The translations under genes and the position numbers were made by a program. The notes below the pieces were generated by a model, which ran no database searches, was not told the origin of the DNA, and saw only the letters and a program-made list of their open reading frames with translations. A stretch of 64,000 nucleotides of DNA from Microbacterium wangchenii (GTDB taxonomy: Bacteria > Actinomycetota > Actinomycetes > Actinomycetales > Microbacteriaceae): contig NZ_CP038266.1 in NCBI RefSeq assembly GCF_004564355.1, positions 3,596,001 through 3,660,000 of the forward strand, read 5' to 3'. Positions 26,037 through 37,125 of this stretch are shown in pieces (the stretch's first letter is position 1; each line of letters opens with the position of its first letter).

Positions 26037-26917
26037 CAGACGCGCACCACCGCTTTCCGGCCGAACAGGCCCTGAGGTCGAACGATCAGCACGAGGAAGA
26101 TGAGCGCGAACGGAACGGCGACCTTCAGGTCGTAACCGATGAACGGCACGTACACGGCGGCGAGGTTCTCCAGAACGCCGATCAGCCACGCGGCGAGGAC
26201 GACGCCGATGGGGCTGGTGAGCCCGCCCAGGATGACCGCGGCCAGCGCGTAGACCAGCGCGGTGTCCATCATGCCGGGGGTAAGGGTCAGCTGCGGCGCC
26301 ACCAGCGCTCCCGCCACGGCGCCCAGCGCCGCCGCCAGTCCCCAACCGGTCATCAGCAGCCGACCCACCGGCAGCCCGGAGTACGAGGCGGACTGCGGAT
26401 TGATCGCGACCGCGCGCAGGGCGAGCCCGAGCTTGGTCCCGAGGAACAGGCCCTGCAGGAGGAGCATGATCGCGATGATCACGACGGTCGTGCCGATCGA
26501 GCGGATGCTGATGGACGCGCCGAAGACCTGCACCGTGTCCAGCGGGAACAGCGATGCGAACTGCTGGTTGTTGTAGGTGAACAGCCAGCCGCAGATCCCA
26601 GTGATGAGGGTCAGCAGTCCGATCGTGGCGACCACCGCCGTGTCGGGGTCACCGCCTTCGAAGCGGCGCATGACGTACCGCTCGATGAGGGCGCCCAGGA
26701 CGAAGGAGATCAGGACGGAGAAGAGGATCGCGAGGATCAGCGGAACCCCGAGGCCCGTGAACCACCACGCGATGTAGGCCGCGAGCACCGCCATGCCGCC
26801 CTGGGCGAAGTTGATCAGGCCTGTGGCCTGGTTCACGAGCACGATCGCCAGTGCGAGCGCCGCGTAGATCGATCCGGTCGAGAGCCCGTCCACGACGAGC
26901 TGGATGAAGGTCCCCAC
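26036..26917 (-). CDS. LivH-type ABC transporter permease (cluster 2)
   Basis: 293 residues. The N-terminus MGTFIQLVVDGLSTGSIYAA and the block NQATGLINFAQGGMAVL are typical of LivH. The coupling loop reads LGLALRAVAINPQSASYSGLPV. It lies two bases after livF and is directly coupled to livM. Confidence 0.9.
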   Translation of the reverse strand: MGTFIQLVVDGLSTGSIYAALALAIVLVNQATGLINFAQGGMAVLAAYIAWWFTGLGVPLILAILFSVLISFVLGALIERYVMRRFEGGDPDTAVVATIGLLTLITGICGWLFTYNNQQFASLFPLDTVQVFGASISIRSIGTTVVIIAIMLLLQGLFLGTKLGLALRAVAINPQSASYSGLPVGRLLMTGWGLAAALGAVAGALVAPQLTLTPGMMDTALVYALAAVILGGLTSPIGVVLAAWLIGVLENLAAVYVPFIGYDLKVAVPFALIFLVLIVRPQGLFGRKAVVRV

Positions 26918-26919
26918 GG

Positions 26920-27630
26920 TCAGCCTCCCAGGTAAGCGCGTCGGATCTCGTCCATGCCGCGAAGCTCGGCCGAGGTGCCGGTGAGCACGCTGCGGCCGGT
27001 CTCCAGCACCGTCGCGGTGTCCACGAGTGTGAAGGCGAGGTTGGCGTTCTGCTCCACGATGAGCATCGCGATCCCCGATTCGACCCGGAGGCGCGCGATA
27101 GCGGCGTACACGTTCTGCGCCGTGCTGGGTGCCAGCCCGAGGGATGCCTCATCCAGCAGGAGCAGGCGCGGACGGGCCATGAACGCGCGCGCGACGGCGA
27201 GCATCTGCTGCTCTCCACCGGAGAGCGCGGAGGCGTGCGAGGTGTACCGCTCCTTGAGGTTGGGGAACAGCTCGAGCATGTAGTCCATGTCGGACTGCAC
27301 GCCCTTGCGGTCCTTGCGCTGGTAGGCGCCGACGCGGAGGTTCTCGCGGACGGTCAGACCACCCAGCGTCCCGCGCCCTTCGGGCACGTGCGCGATGCCG
27401 ATCCCGGCGACCTGCTCGGGGCGCTTGCCGCGGATGTCCTTGCCGTCGAAGACGATGCGACCCCCTGCGCGCACGGCGCCGCTGATGGCCCGCAGCGTGG
27501 TGGTCTTGCCCGCCCCGTTGGCCCCCAGGATGCCGACGGCTCCCCCCTCGGGCACGCTCAGCGACACGCCTTCGAGAACCTGCACGGGTCCATAGAAAGC
27601 GGTGACCTCGTCCAGCTCAAGCAGCGTCAT
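26920..27630 (-). CDS. LivF-type ABC transporter ATP-binding protein (cluster 2)
   Basis: 236 residues, the usual LivF length. Walker A is GANGAGKTT, the signature LSGGEQQMLAVARAFM, Walker B LLLLDEASLGLAP (the Glu after Asp is followed by Ala instead of Pro), and LIVEQNANLAF closes the switch region. It overlaps the livG stop by 14 bp. Confidence 0.9.
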   Translation of the reverse strand: MTLLELDEVTAFYGPVQVLEGVSLSVPEGGAVGILGANGAGKTTTLRAISGAVRAGGRIVFDGKDIRGKRPEQVAGIGIAHVPEGRGTLGGLTVRENLRVGAYQRKDRKGVQSDMDYMLELFPNLKERYTSHASALSGGEQQMLAVARAFMARPRLLLLDEASLGLAPSTAQNVYAAIARLRVESGIAMLIVEQNANLAFTLVDTATVLETGRSVLTGTSAELRGMDEIRRAYLGG

Positions 27631-28399
27631 CGGTCGCGTCCTTTCCGAGGTACGCCTCGATCACGCGCGGGTCGGACTGCGCCTGCGCGGCCGTGCCCTC
27701 CATCAACTTGCGCCCGTGGTCGAGCACCACGACACGGTCGGTCAGCGCGGAGATGAGTCCCATGTTGTGCTCGACGACGATGACGGTGATGTCGTCCTCG
27801 TCACGGATGCGGCGCACCGTCGTGATGAGGTGCTCCACCTCGGAGTGCGGCAGGCCGGCGGCCGGCTCATCCAGCAGCAGCAGCGAGGGCCGCGACAGCA
27901 GGGCGCGACACAGCTCGACGCCCTTGTGCAGACCGTGGGAGAGCTCGTCCGCGCGCATCTTGGTCGCCCAGCCCAGCCCGTGGCGCTCCAGCAGCTCAAC
28001 CGCTTCAGCGCGGCGGGCGCGCTCGGCGCCTACGGTGCGCGGCAGGCGCATGCCCCACTGGAGGGGTCCGCCGGGCAGGCGCGTGTGCGCGCCGAGCAGG
28101 ACGTTCTCCAGCACGGTGGCCTCCAACTGCAGCGCGGGGTGCTGGAACGTCCGGGCCAGTCCATGCGCGGCGAGGGTCGCCGGCGCGTTGCCCTCGACGG
28201 CGTTGCCGTCGATCGCGATGGTGCCGGAGGTGGGCCGGTAGTGACCGCTGATGCAGTTGAAGAGGGAGGTCTTGCCCGCACCGTTGGGTCCGACCAGCCC
28301 GAGGATCTGCCCGGGCTCGACCTCGAAGGACACGTCCTCCAGTACGGTGATTCCACCGAACCGCAGATTGAGGTCGTGCAGGGTCAGTTGCGCCGCCAT
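27617..28399 (-). CDS. LivG-type ABC transporter ATP-binding protein (cluster 2)
   Basis: 260 residues. Walker A is GPNGAGKTS and Walker B is LLLLDEPAAGL. The signature loop has the LivG-like degenerate form LSHGLHKGVELCRAL. SDPRVIEAYLG closes the protein. I prefer ATG 28399, preceded by GAAAGGCGG, over a TTG nine codons upstream. It is the first gene of the second importer operon and has a well-formed promoter at 28460-28488. Confidence 0.9.
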   Translation of the reverse strand: MAAQLTLHDLNLRFGGITVLEDVSFEVEPGQILGLVGPNGAGKTSLFNCISGHYRPTSGTIAIDGNAVEGNAPATLAAHGLARTFQHPALQLEATVLENVLLGAHTRLPGGPLQWGMRLPRTVGAERARRAEAVELLERHGLGWATKMRADELSHGLHKGVELCRALLSRPSLLLLDEPAAGLPHSEVEHLITTVRRIRDEDDITVIVVEHNMGLISALTDRVVVLDHGRKLMEGTAAQAQSDPRVIEAYLGKDATDDAA

Positions 28400-28459
28400 C
28401 GGCCGCCTTTCGGGTCGTTGCGTCAATGCTCGCGACAGTAGCCCAGAGGGCCTTATGGG

Positions 28460-28488
28460 ACCGTACGGACTTGCTTTCGGATTGTCAA
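28460..28488 (-). promoter_or_regulatory. promoter of the second Liv operon
   Basis: On the minus strand TTGACA (28488-28483) is followed by 17 bp and TACGGT (28465-28460). A near-palindromic ATTGTCGACGAT at 28551-28562 lies between this promoter and the divergent dehydrogenase gene and may be an operator. Confidence 0.6.
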
Positions 28489-28601
28489 CGATTTTGGTGC
28501 CCGTCAGGCGCGATCGTTATCGAACACGCCGAGCAGCGCGGATCCGCCGGATTGTCGACGATAGTGGCGTGAATCCGCGCTCGTGGCTAAGGTGAGGCAC
28601 C

Positions 28602-29375
28602 ATGACGAGGATCGCGGTCATCGGCCTCGGCGAGGCGGGCTCCCTGTACGCGCGGGGCCTGCAGTCCGCCGGTGCGCGGGTGCGGGGTTACGACCCGTTC
28701 GTGCAGGCGACCGCCGATATCGAGCAGTGCGACGACCCCGCCGACGCCGTCGACGGCGCGGATGTCGTGCTGAGCCTGGTGTGGGCGCGCACGGCACTGG
28801 CCGCCGCCGAGCAGGTCCTGCCGCTGCTGCAGCCGGGCGCGGTCTACGCCGATTTGAACACCGCGGCGCGCGAGGTGAAGGAGCGCGTCGCCGGCCTCGG
28901 CACCACTCACCGCATCGCGGTGGCCGACGTGGCCGTTCTCGCTCCCGTCCCCCGCGCCGCCGAGCGGACGGCTCTGCTGGCCAGCGGCGACGGTGCCGCG
29001 CGGTTCGCCGCCGCCCTCACGCCGCTCGGGGTTCCGGTGGAGCTGCTCGCCGGCCCGGCGGGGGATGCGGCGGAGCGCAAGCTCCTGCGCAGCGTGTTCA
29101 TGAAGGGGCTGGCTGCGCTCGTGATCGAGAGCCTCGAGGCCGCACGCGGCACGGGTGCCGAGGCGTGGCTGCGCGAGCAGATGGCGCGGGAGTTCGGAGC
29201 CGGCGGCGCGGCGAAAGTCGATCACCTGGTGAGCGGCACCCACCGCCATATCGAGCGGCGCGAGCAGGAGGTGCGCGACGCCCTGGCCGCCCTGGAGTCC
29301 GGCGGCCGTCATTCCGACCTCACGCGCGCGACTCTCGCGTGGTATCAGCGGATCCTCGCCGAGCGCAGCAGCTGA
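28602..29375 (+). CDS. NAD(P)-binding 6-phosphogluconate-dehydrogenase-like protein (DUF1932 type)
   Basis: 257 residues. The N-terminal Rossmann fold starts IAVIGLGEAGSLYARGL, with DLNTAAREVKERV in the substrate region. The C-terminal half (GPAGDAAERKLLRSVFMKGLAALVIE) matches the DUF1932 helical domain that replaces the usual beta-hydroxyacid dehydrogenase C-domain. The Lys in KLLRSVFMKG occupies the catalytic region. It is divergent from the Liv operon. It probably oxidises or reduces a hydroxy or keto acid of the pathway; the exact reaction is unknown. Confidence 0.75.
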   Translation: MTRIAVIGLGEAGSLYARGLQSAGARVRGYDPFVQATADIEQCDDPADAVDGADVVLSLVWARTALAAAEQVLPLLQPGAVYADLNTAAREVKERVAGLGTTHRIAVADVAVLAPVPRAAERTALLASGDGAARFAAALTPLGVPVELLAGPAGDAAERKLLRSVFMKGLAALVIESLEAARGTGAEAWLREQMAREFGAGGAAKVDHLVSGTHRHIERREQEVRDALAALESGGRHSDLTRATLAWYQRILAERSS

Positions 29376-29403
29376 CCGACCTCACCTGAGCTGCGCACCG
29401 GGT

Positions 29404-31041
29404 TCAGCCGCGCAGCGCGCCGGGTGCCGGTGCGTCGGCGTCCGCGCGGGCGCGGTCGGCGATGACCTGCTCGCGGAGCCGCTCCAGGCCGACCTTGCCC
29501 GTGGGGGTGCGATCGAGGGCGCCCAGGAACAGGATGTGCCGCGGCTTCTTGTATCCGGCCAGCATCGCGCCCACATGGTCGACGAGATCCTCCGCCGTCA
29601 CCAGCGGGTCGCGGCGGACCACGACGGCGGTGACGATCTCGCCGAACCTGTCGTCCGGCACGCCGACGACGGCGGCGTCCCCGACCCCGGGGTGCGCCAT
29701 GATTGCTTCCTCCACCTCCTGCGGATACACCTTCTCGCCACCGGTGTTGATGACCCCGCTGCCCCGGCCGAGCAGTTCGATGTGGCGGTCGTCGAGCACC
29801 CGCACCCAATCGCCGGGGATGACGTGGCGCACCCCGTCGATGAGCGGGAAGGCCGCCCGGGTCTTCTCCTCGTCGCCGTGGTATCCCAGCGGCAGTGCGC
29901 CCCGCTGGGCGAGGACCCCGACCGCACCCGGGCTGTCCTGGACGTCCCGTCCTTCCGCATCCCGCACCGTCGCGGTCGGCACGAGGCGGGGCCGGCCCGG
30001 CAGGTCGTGCGCACCGGTCGTCGTGGTGACCGCGAACAATCCGCCCTCCGTCGATGCGAGCATGTCGAAGATCGTGACCGGGGCGATCGCGTGGAGCCCC
30101 CGTTTGGCCTCCGCGCTGAAGCGCATGCCCGAACTCTGCACGACCTGGAGGGCGGGAAGACGGATGCCACGGCGCTGGGCCGCCGCGACGAGGGGCAGCA
30201 CGATGGCGTCGCCGGCGACGATCAGCCGGTTGGCACCATGCGTGGCGGCCAGATCGAGCGCCGCGTCGGGGTCGAATGCGGCCGAAGACGTGATCAGCAC
30301 CGTGCCGCCGAGTGAGAAGGTGTTCATCGACGTCGTCAGCGCGGTGCCGTGCATGAGCGGCACGAGCGGCAGGGTCGCCACGCGCGGGGTGGCCGCGTCG
30401 ACGGCGATCGCGACCGCCTCTTCCAGCGTGGTCGGGAACGGCAGACCGGCCATGGCGTAGGTGGGGGTCAGCTGCGCGGCGAACATATCGCCGACGTTCC
30501 AGCGGACGGCCTTCGGGCGCCCCGTCGTGCCGCCGGTGTAGATCCACAGCTCCCCGTCGTCGGGCGCAGAGGGTGGCAGCTCCCCCGGCGCGACCACGGC
30601 CTCCTGCCACGGGATGCCCGGCACCGCGTCCGCGTCATCGGCATCCGCGATGTGCACGGCCAGCGGCGGGCGGGCAGCCCCCGCCAGGGCGGCGGCGACG
30701 GTGTCGGCGGCGCTCGCGGGAAAGACGAGCGCGGCCGCATCGGAATCATCCAGCAGTTCGCGCAGTTCGCCGGCGCGGAAGCGGAAGTTCATCGGCGTCG
30801 GTGTCGCGCCGATCGCCAGGCACGCGAAGAACACGACCAGGAACTCGGGACGGTTGTACAGCAGGATCGCCACGCGCTCCCCCGGACCCACCCCATGCCT
30901 TCGCAGCGTCGCGGCGAATGCTGCCGCCTCCGCCGTCACGCGCGCGTAGGTCCACTCCTCCCCGGCGGCGGTGACCATGGCGATGCGCTCGGGAACGGCG
31001 CGGGCCACGCCCTGCCACAGGTCGGAGTACGGTGCGCGCAT
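29404..31041 (-). CDS. AMP-forming acyl-CoA synthetase
   Basis: A 545-residue adenylate-forming ligase. The P-loop YTGGTTGRPK is at 168-177, the hinge-side motif GVINTGGEKVYPQEVEEAI lies near 440, and the C-terminal catalytic lysine sits in RTPTGKVGL. It activates a carboxylic acid to its CoA ester. The start overlaps the stop of the SDR gene by one base, and MaoC precedes that. The trio ligase, dehydrogenase and hydratase fits CoA-dependent shortening of an acyl or arylpropenoyl side chain, but no thiolase or acyl-CoA dehydrogenase is nearby. Confidence 0.87.
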   Translation of the reverse strand: MRAPYSDLWQGVARAVPERIAMVTAAGEEWTYARVTAEAAAFAATLRRHGVGPGERVAILLYNRPEFLVVFFACLAIGATPTPMNFRFRAGELRELLDDSDAAALVFPASAADTVAAALAGAARPPLAVHIADADDADAVPGIPWQEAVVAPGELPPSAPDDGELWIYTGGTTGRPKAVRWNVGDMFAAQLTPTYAMAGLPFPTTLEEAVAIAVDAATPRVATLPLVPLMHGTALTTSMNTFSLGGTVLITSSAAFDPDAALDLAATHGANRLIVAGDAIVLPLVAAAQRRGIRLPALQVVQSSGMRFSAEAKRGLHAIAPVTIFDMLASTEGGLFAVTTTTGAHDLPGRPRLVPTATVRDAEGRDVQDSPGAVGVLAQRGALPLGYHGDEEKTRAAFPLIDGVRHVIPGDWVRVLDDRHIELLGRGSGVINTGGEKVYPQEVEEAIMAHPGVGDAAVVGVPDDRFGEIVTAVVVRRDPLVTAEDLVDHVGAMLAGYKKPRHILFLGALDRTPTGKVGLERLREQVIADRARADADAPAPGALRG

Positions 31042-31946
31042 CAGCTGGCCTGCGGCCCGGAGCTCTGGGCGAGGCTCGAGAGCTCTCCCCGCCACGCCGC
31101 GTCGATCTCCTCGGCGCTCCACCCGCCGTCGCGGTCCGCTGTCCGCAGCACGGCGGGGTGGGCGTACAGCGTCAGCCGGTCGCCGCCGATCCCGATCGCC
31201 TGCCCGGTGACCGAGGCCGACGCCTCGGATGCCAGCCAGACGATGAGGGATGCCACGTCCTCGGGCGTTCCCAGCGCGTGCTCGCGCCGGTACTCGGCGG
31301 GGATGCGGCCGGTCGCCAGGAAGTCGTCGTACACCTGGGTGTAGGCGGGCATCGTGGCTGTCATGGGTGAGAGGGCGGTGGGGATGACCGCGTTGACGGC
31401 GATGCCCGCACGTGCCAGCTCGAGCGACCACGTCCGCGCCATCGCTACCAGCCCCGCCTTGGCCGCGGCGTAGTTGGTCTGGCCGAAGCTGCCGAACTGG
31501 CCGGCCGGCGAGCCGATGAGCACGATCCGTCCGCCCTCGCCCTGCTCCCGCATCCACACGGCCGCCGCGCGCCCGCACGTGAACGAGCCGCGCAGATGCG
31601 TGTCGATCACGAGGTCGAAGTCGTCGTCGGACATCTTCCACAGCACGCGGTCGCGCAGCACGCCGGCGTTGGCGACCATGACGTCCAGGCGTCCGAACGA
31701 CTGCACCGCCGCGTCCACGAGGGCATCGGCGGTGGCGGCGGGCCCGACCGCGCCCGGCACGGCGATCGCCCGTCCACCCGCGTCGGCGATCGCGGACACG
31801 GTGCTCTCGGCGGCGTCGGCGTCGAGGTCGTTGACGACCACGGCCGCGCCGGCGGCGGCGAGCGCCCGTGCGTACGCGCGGCCGAGGCTGCGCCCGGCGC
31901 CGGTCACGACCGCGACCCGGTCGTCCAATCGGATCGCGCCGCTCAT
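31041..31946 (-). CDS. SDR, MFE-2-like 3-hydroxyacyl-CoA dehydrogenase type
   Basis: 301 residues. The cofactor motif TGAGRSLGRAYA (from 15) is the form found in peroxisomal multifunctional enzyme type 2 (R)-3-hydroxyacyl-CoA dehydrogenases. Ser146, Tyr159 and Lys163 are in place. The C-terminal extension after about 235 (YAHPAVLRTADRDGGWSAEE) is also seen in that group. It overlaps maoC by four bases (ATGA) and the ligase by one. With the MaoC hydratase it would give a hydration-oxidation pair on a CoA ester. Confidence 0.83.
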   Translation of the reverse strand: MSGAIRLDDRVAVVTGAGRSLGRAYARALAAAGAAVVVNDLDADAAESTVSAIADAGGRAIAVPGAVGPAATADALVDAAVQSFGRLDVMVANAGVLRDRVLWKMSDDDFDLVIDTHLRGSFTCGRAAAVWMREQGEGGRIVLIGSPAGQFGSFGQTNYAAAKAGLVAMARTWSLELARAGIAVNAVIPTALSPMTATMPAYTQVYDDFLATGRIPAEYRREHALGTPEDVASLIVWLASEASASVTGQAIGIGGDRLTLYAHPAVLRTADRDGGWSAEEIDAAWRGELSSLAQSSGPQAS

Positions 31947-32404
31947 GCGTAGTACCTCAGGACCAGCTCGGCCACGCACGCCGGTTTCGTCCCGCCTTCG
32001 ATCTCGAAGGTGACCGGCGTCTCGATCTGCCATCCGCCCGCCACCTCGGCGACGGTCGCCACCTCGCCGCGCACCCGGATGCGCGAGCCCACAGGCACCG
32101 GCGCGGGAAAGCGCACCTTGTTCATGCCGTAGTTGACGCCCATGCTCGCGCCGGTGACCTCGAAGACCTCGGCCATCATCGGCACGACCAGCCCGAGCGT
32201 GAGCAGGCCGTGGGCGATGCGCGTGCCGAACGGCGTGGCCGCCGCGAAGTCGGCGTCCAGGTGGATCGGGTTGCGATCGCCCGTCACCGCGGCGTACTGG
32301 TCGACGCTCTCCTGCGGCACCGTCATCCACTCGCTCGGCCCGAACGTCGCCCCCGTCAGGGTCGGCAACTCTTCGATCGGCACCCGCACCGCGTTCGCAC
32401 TCAT
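31943..32404 (-). CDS. MaoC-family (R)-specific enoyl-CoA hydratase
   Basis: A 153-residue single hot-dog domain. The catalytic block GDRNPIHLDADFAAATPFG contains the Asp and His of the (R)-hydratase dyad, followed by IAHGLLTLGLV. It is first in the hydratase-SDR-ligase operon and divergent from a MarR regulator. It adds water to an enoyl-CoA. The MFE-2-like SDR next door has matching (R) stereochemistry by family, which supports joint action. Confidence 0.88.
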   Translation of the reverse strand: MSANAVRVPIEELPTLTGATFGPSEWMTVPQESVDQYAAVTGDRNPIHLDADFAAATPFGTRIAHGLLTLGLVVPMMAEVFEVTGASMGVNYGMNKVRFPAPVPVGSRIRVRGEVATVAEVAGGWQIETPVTFEIEGGTKPACVAELVLRYYA

Positions 32405-32437
32405 CCTGGCTCCCTCGCCCGATGCATCTGCGCATCA

Positions 32438-32456
32438 GTATCAGGCTAGCTGAAAC
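32438..32456. promoter_or_regulatory. putative MarR operator
   Basis: GTATCAG-GCTAG-CTGAAAC is an inverted repeat with 6 of 7 arm positions complementary. It sits in the 105-bp region between the divergent maoC operon and the MarR gene, the standard location for a MarR autoregulatory site. Confidence 0.5.
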
Positions 32457-32509
32457 TTGAGCGCCTGCGCTAGTCTCGCGTGCGTCGGGAAGGAACGGAA
32501 AGGATCCGC

Positions 32510-32941
32510 ATGACCGAGGCAGGCGGATTCGTCTACGTGATCAAGCAGCTCGAGCTCGCGCTCCGCCCTCGCCTGGAAGCGGCGTGCGCGGAGGCGGGGA
32601 TGACCGCCGCGCAGTTCACCGCCCTCACGGTGCTGCGCCGGCGTCCGGGGACCACGAGCTCGGATCTGGCGCGCCGCTCCTTCGTGCGGGCGCAGACCAT
32701 GGCCGGAACGCTCGAGCCGCTGATCGAGGAGGGACTGATCCGCCGGGAACCCGACCCGGGGCATCGCCGCCGCATCCGGCTGTTCCTCACCGACGCCGGC
32801 GTGCGCGCGATCGACCGGCTGGAACCGCGCGTCGTCGAACTGGAGCAGACGCTGCTGAACGGCCTGGATGAGGACGAGCGCGAACTGTTCGCCGATTACC
32901 TGCGCCGGGCCCGTCACGCCATGCGCGACGAGCACCGATGA
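32510..32941 (+). CDS. MarR-family transcriptional regulator
   Basis: 143 residues with the MarR winged-helix core: GMTAAQFTALTVL, then SDLARRSFVRAQTMAGTLEPLIEEGLI, and a beta-wing RREPDPGHRRRIRLFLTDAG. The ATG follows GGAAAGGA. It is divergent from the maoC-SDR-ligase operon, which it probably represses until an acyl-CoA or phenolic acid binds, as for HcaR/CouR-type regulators. The ligand assignment is an inference from context. Confidence 0.87.
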   Translation: MTEAGGFVYVIKQLELALRPRLEAACAEAGMTAAQFTALTVLRRRPGTTSSDLARRSFVRAQTMAGTLEPLIEEGLIRREPDPGHRRRIRLFLTDAGVRAIDRLEPRVVELEQTLLNGLDEDERELFADYLRRARHAMRDEHR

Positions 32942-32943
32942 CA

Positions 32944-32979
32944 CGCGCCGGCGGGAGTTCGTCCTCGTCCGCCGGCGCG
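32944..32979. terminator. bidirectional terminator hairpin
   Basis: CGCGCCGGCGG (32944-32954) pairs perfectly with CCGCCGGCGCG (32969-32979) around a 14-nt loop, between the convergent MarR and LigM-like genes. Confidence 0.7.
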
Positions 32980-32986
32980 CGTCGTC

Positions 32987-35329
<2,343 letters not shown>

Positions 35330-35333
<4 letters not shown>

Positions 35334-36040
35334 ACCGGCCCGTCATCGTCACCGACATCGCCCGCGCCGACGCGGCGACCGTGGATGCCCTCGCGGCGCA
35401 CGGCGTCGCGACGGTGCACGAGGCGATGGGCCGGACCGGCCTCGTGGGGCCGGGGATCCGCCCCATCCAGGACGGCGCCCGTACGGCGGGCACGGCCGTG
35501 ACGGTCCTTCAGGCTCCCGGCGACAACCTCATGATCCACGCGGCCATCGAGCAGTGCCGGGCAGGCGACATCCTCGTCGTGGCCACGACCTCCCCTTCCA
35601 CCGACGGCGCGTTCGGCGACCTCTTCGCGACGGCGCTGACGGCCCGGGGCGTGCGGGGCCTGGTCACCACCGGCGGCGTGCGCGACATCGCCGACCTCCG
35701 CGACATGGGCTTTCCGGTCTGGTCCCGCGCGGTCCACGCGCAGGGCACGGTCAAGGCCACGCCCGGATCGGTCAACGTCCCCATCGTCGTCGAGGGAGCC
35801 GTCGTCCACGCCGGCGACGTCGTGATCGCCGATGACGACGGGGTCGTCGTGGTGCCGCGCGCCTCCGCGGAGGCCGCCCTCGCCGCCGCCGACGCACGCG
35901 TGGCCAAGGAGTCGGCCGACCGGGAGGCGTACGGCAGCGGTCGGGAGCTGAGCCTGGACCGCAAGGGACTGCGTCCCCTGTTGGCGGAGCTGGGCGTGAC
36001 CTACCTCAGTCAGGCGGAGTACGACGATGGCGGCCGCTGA
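35330..36040 (+). CDS. galC: 4-carboxy-4-hydroxy-2-oxoadipate aldolase (RraA-like fold)
   Basis: 236 residues, GTG start overlapping the galB stop (GTGA). The RraA/HMG-aldolase signature is GLVTTGGVRDIADLRDMGFPVW, with Arg and Asp of the active site, and FGDLFATAL upstream. GalC/LigK cleaves 4-carboxy-4-hydroxy-2-oxoadipate to pyruvate and oxaloacetate, the last step of gallate and protocatechuate 4,5-cleavage. RraA alone would not sit between galB and galD homologues, so the aldolase reading is strong. Confidence 0.87.
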
Positions 36041-37100
36041 CGCGTTCCGCGCCGGCGTGCGCTGCATGCTCATGCGCGGCGGAACCTCCAAGGGCGCGTT
36101 CTTCCTGGCCGAGGACGTGCCGGCCGATCCCGCCGAGCGCGACGACCTGATGCTGCGCGTCATGGGCAGCCCCGACGCCACCCAGATCGACGGACTGGGC
36201 GGCGCCCACCCCCTCACCTCCAAGGTCGCGATCGTCTCGCGGTCGACGCATCCGGACATCGACGTCGACTACCTGTTCCTGCAGGTCGCGGTGGACGAGC
36301 CGGTCGTCGCCGACGCCCAGACCTGCGGCAACCTGCTCGCCGCGGTGGGCCCGTTCGCCCTCGAGCGCGGGCTCGTCGCCGCCTCCGGCCCCCACACGAC
36401 GGTCCGCATCCGCCTCCTCAACACCGGCGATGTCGCGACAGCCTCCTTCGCGACGCCCCACGGCGAGCCCGACTACGACGGCGACGTCGCGATCGACGGC
36501 GTCCCCGGCACGGCGGGCGGCATCTCGCTCGAGGTGATCGGGGGCGACAAGGCGCTCCTGCCCACGGGCCACGTGAGCGAGGAGATCGACGGTCACCCGG
36601 CGACCCTCATCGACAACGGGATGCCCGTCGTGCTGCTGCGGGCCGAGGAGTTCGGCGTCACCGGCGATGAGACGCCGGAAGAACTGGAAGCGCGCGCCGA
36701 CCTCCACGCCGCCCTCGAAGGCCTCCGTGTCGAAGCCGGCCGGCGCATGGGGCTGGGCGATGTGACGGCCCAGACGGTGCCGAAGATGATCCTGCTCTCC
36801 CCGCCCTCGCACGGCGGCGCCGTCGCGACGCGCGCCTTCATCCCCGCCCGCGTGCACACCTCGATCGGCGTGCTGATGGCCGCGTCGGTGGCCGCCGGCA
36901 TCCGCCTGCCCGGCGCCGTGGGTGCCGACTTCGCCGAGCTCACCGGCGAGGTCACCGATATCGAACACCCCACGGGGACCTTCCCCGCCACCGTCACGGT
37001 GTCGCAGGATGACGAGGGCCGCTGGCGCGCGTCGTCGGTCTCCACGCGCACCGCCCGCAAGATCTTCGATGGCACGGTCTTTCCCCGGCCGCGCCCCTGA
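36027..37100 (+). CDS. galD: 4-oxalomesaconate tautomerase (PrpF family)
   Basis: A 357-residue diaminopimelate-epimerase-fold protein. The hallmark MRGGTSKGAFF is near residue 16, TCGNLLAAVGPFA near 108 and HTSIGVLMAASVA near 278. In the gal pathway this enzyme tautomerises the ring-opened product to the form that GalB hydrates. It overlaps galC by 14 bp. A bare PrpF aconitate isomerase role is less likely given the neighbours. Confidence 0.86.
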   Translation: MAAADAFRAGVRCMLMRGGTSKGAFFLAEDVPADPAERDDLMLRVMGSPDATQIDGLGGAHPLTSKVAIVSRSTHPDIDVDYLFLQVAVDEPVVADAQTCGNLLAAVGPFALERGLVAASGPHTTVRIRLLNTGDVATASFATPHGEPDYDGDVAIDGVPGTAGGISLEVIGGDKALLPTGHVSEEIDGHPATLIDNGMPVVLLRAEEFGVTGDETPEELEARADLHAALEGLRVEAGRRMGLGDVTAQTVPKMILLSPPSHGGAVATRAFIPARVHTSIGVLMAASVAAGIRLPGAVGADFAELTGEVTDIEHPTGTFPATVTVSQDDEGRWRASSVSTRTARKIFDGTVFPRPRP

Positions 37101-37125
37101 AACGTCTGTCAGAGAGGACACCTTC

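Noticed and set aside
23716..28399. Leucine/isoleucine/valine uptake as the job of the Liv-type systems.
   Set aside because: Family similarity alone cannot set the ligand, and both clusters are embedded in aromatic or oxygenase gene sets, so no amino-acid claim is made.
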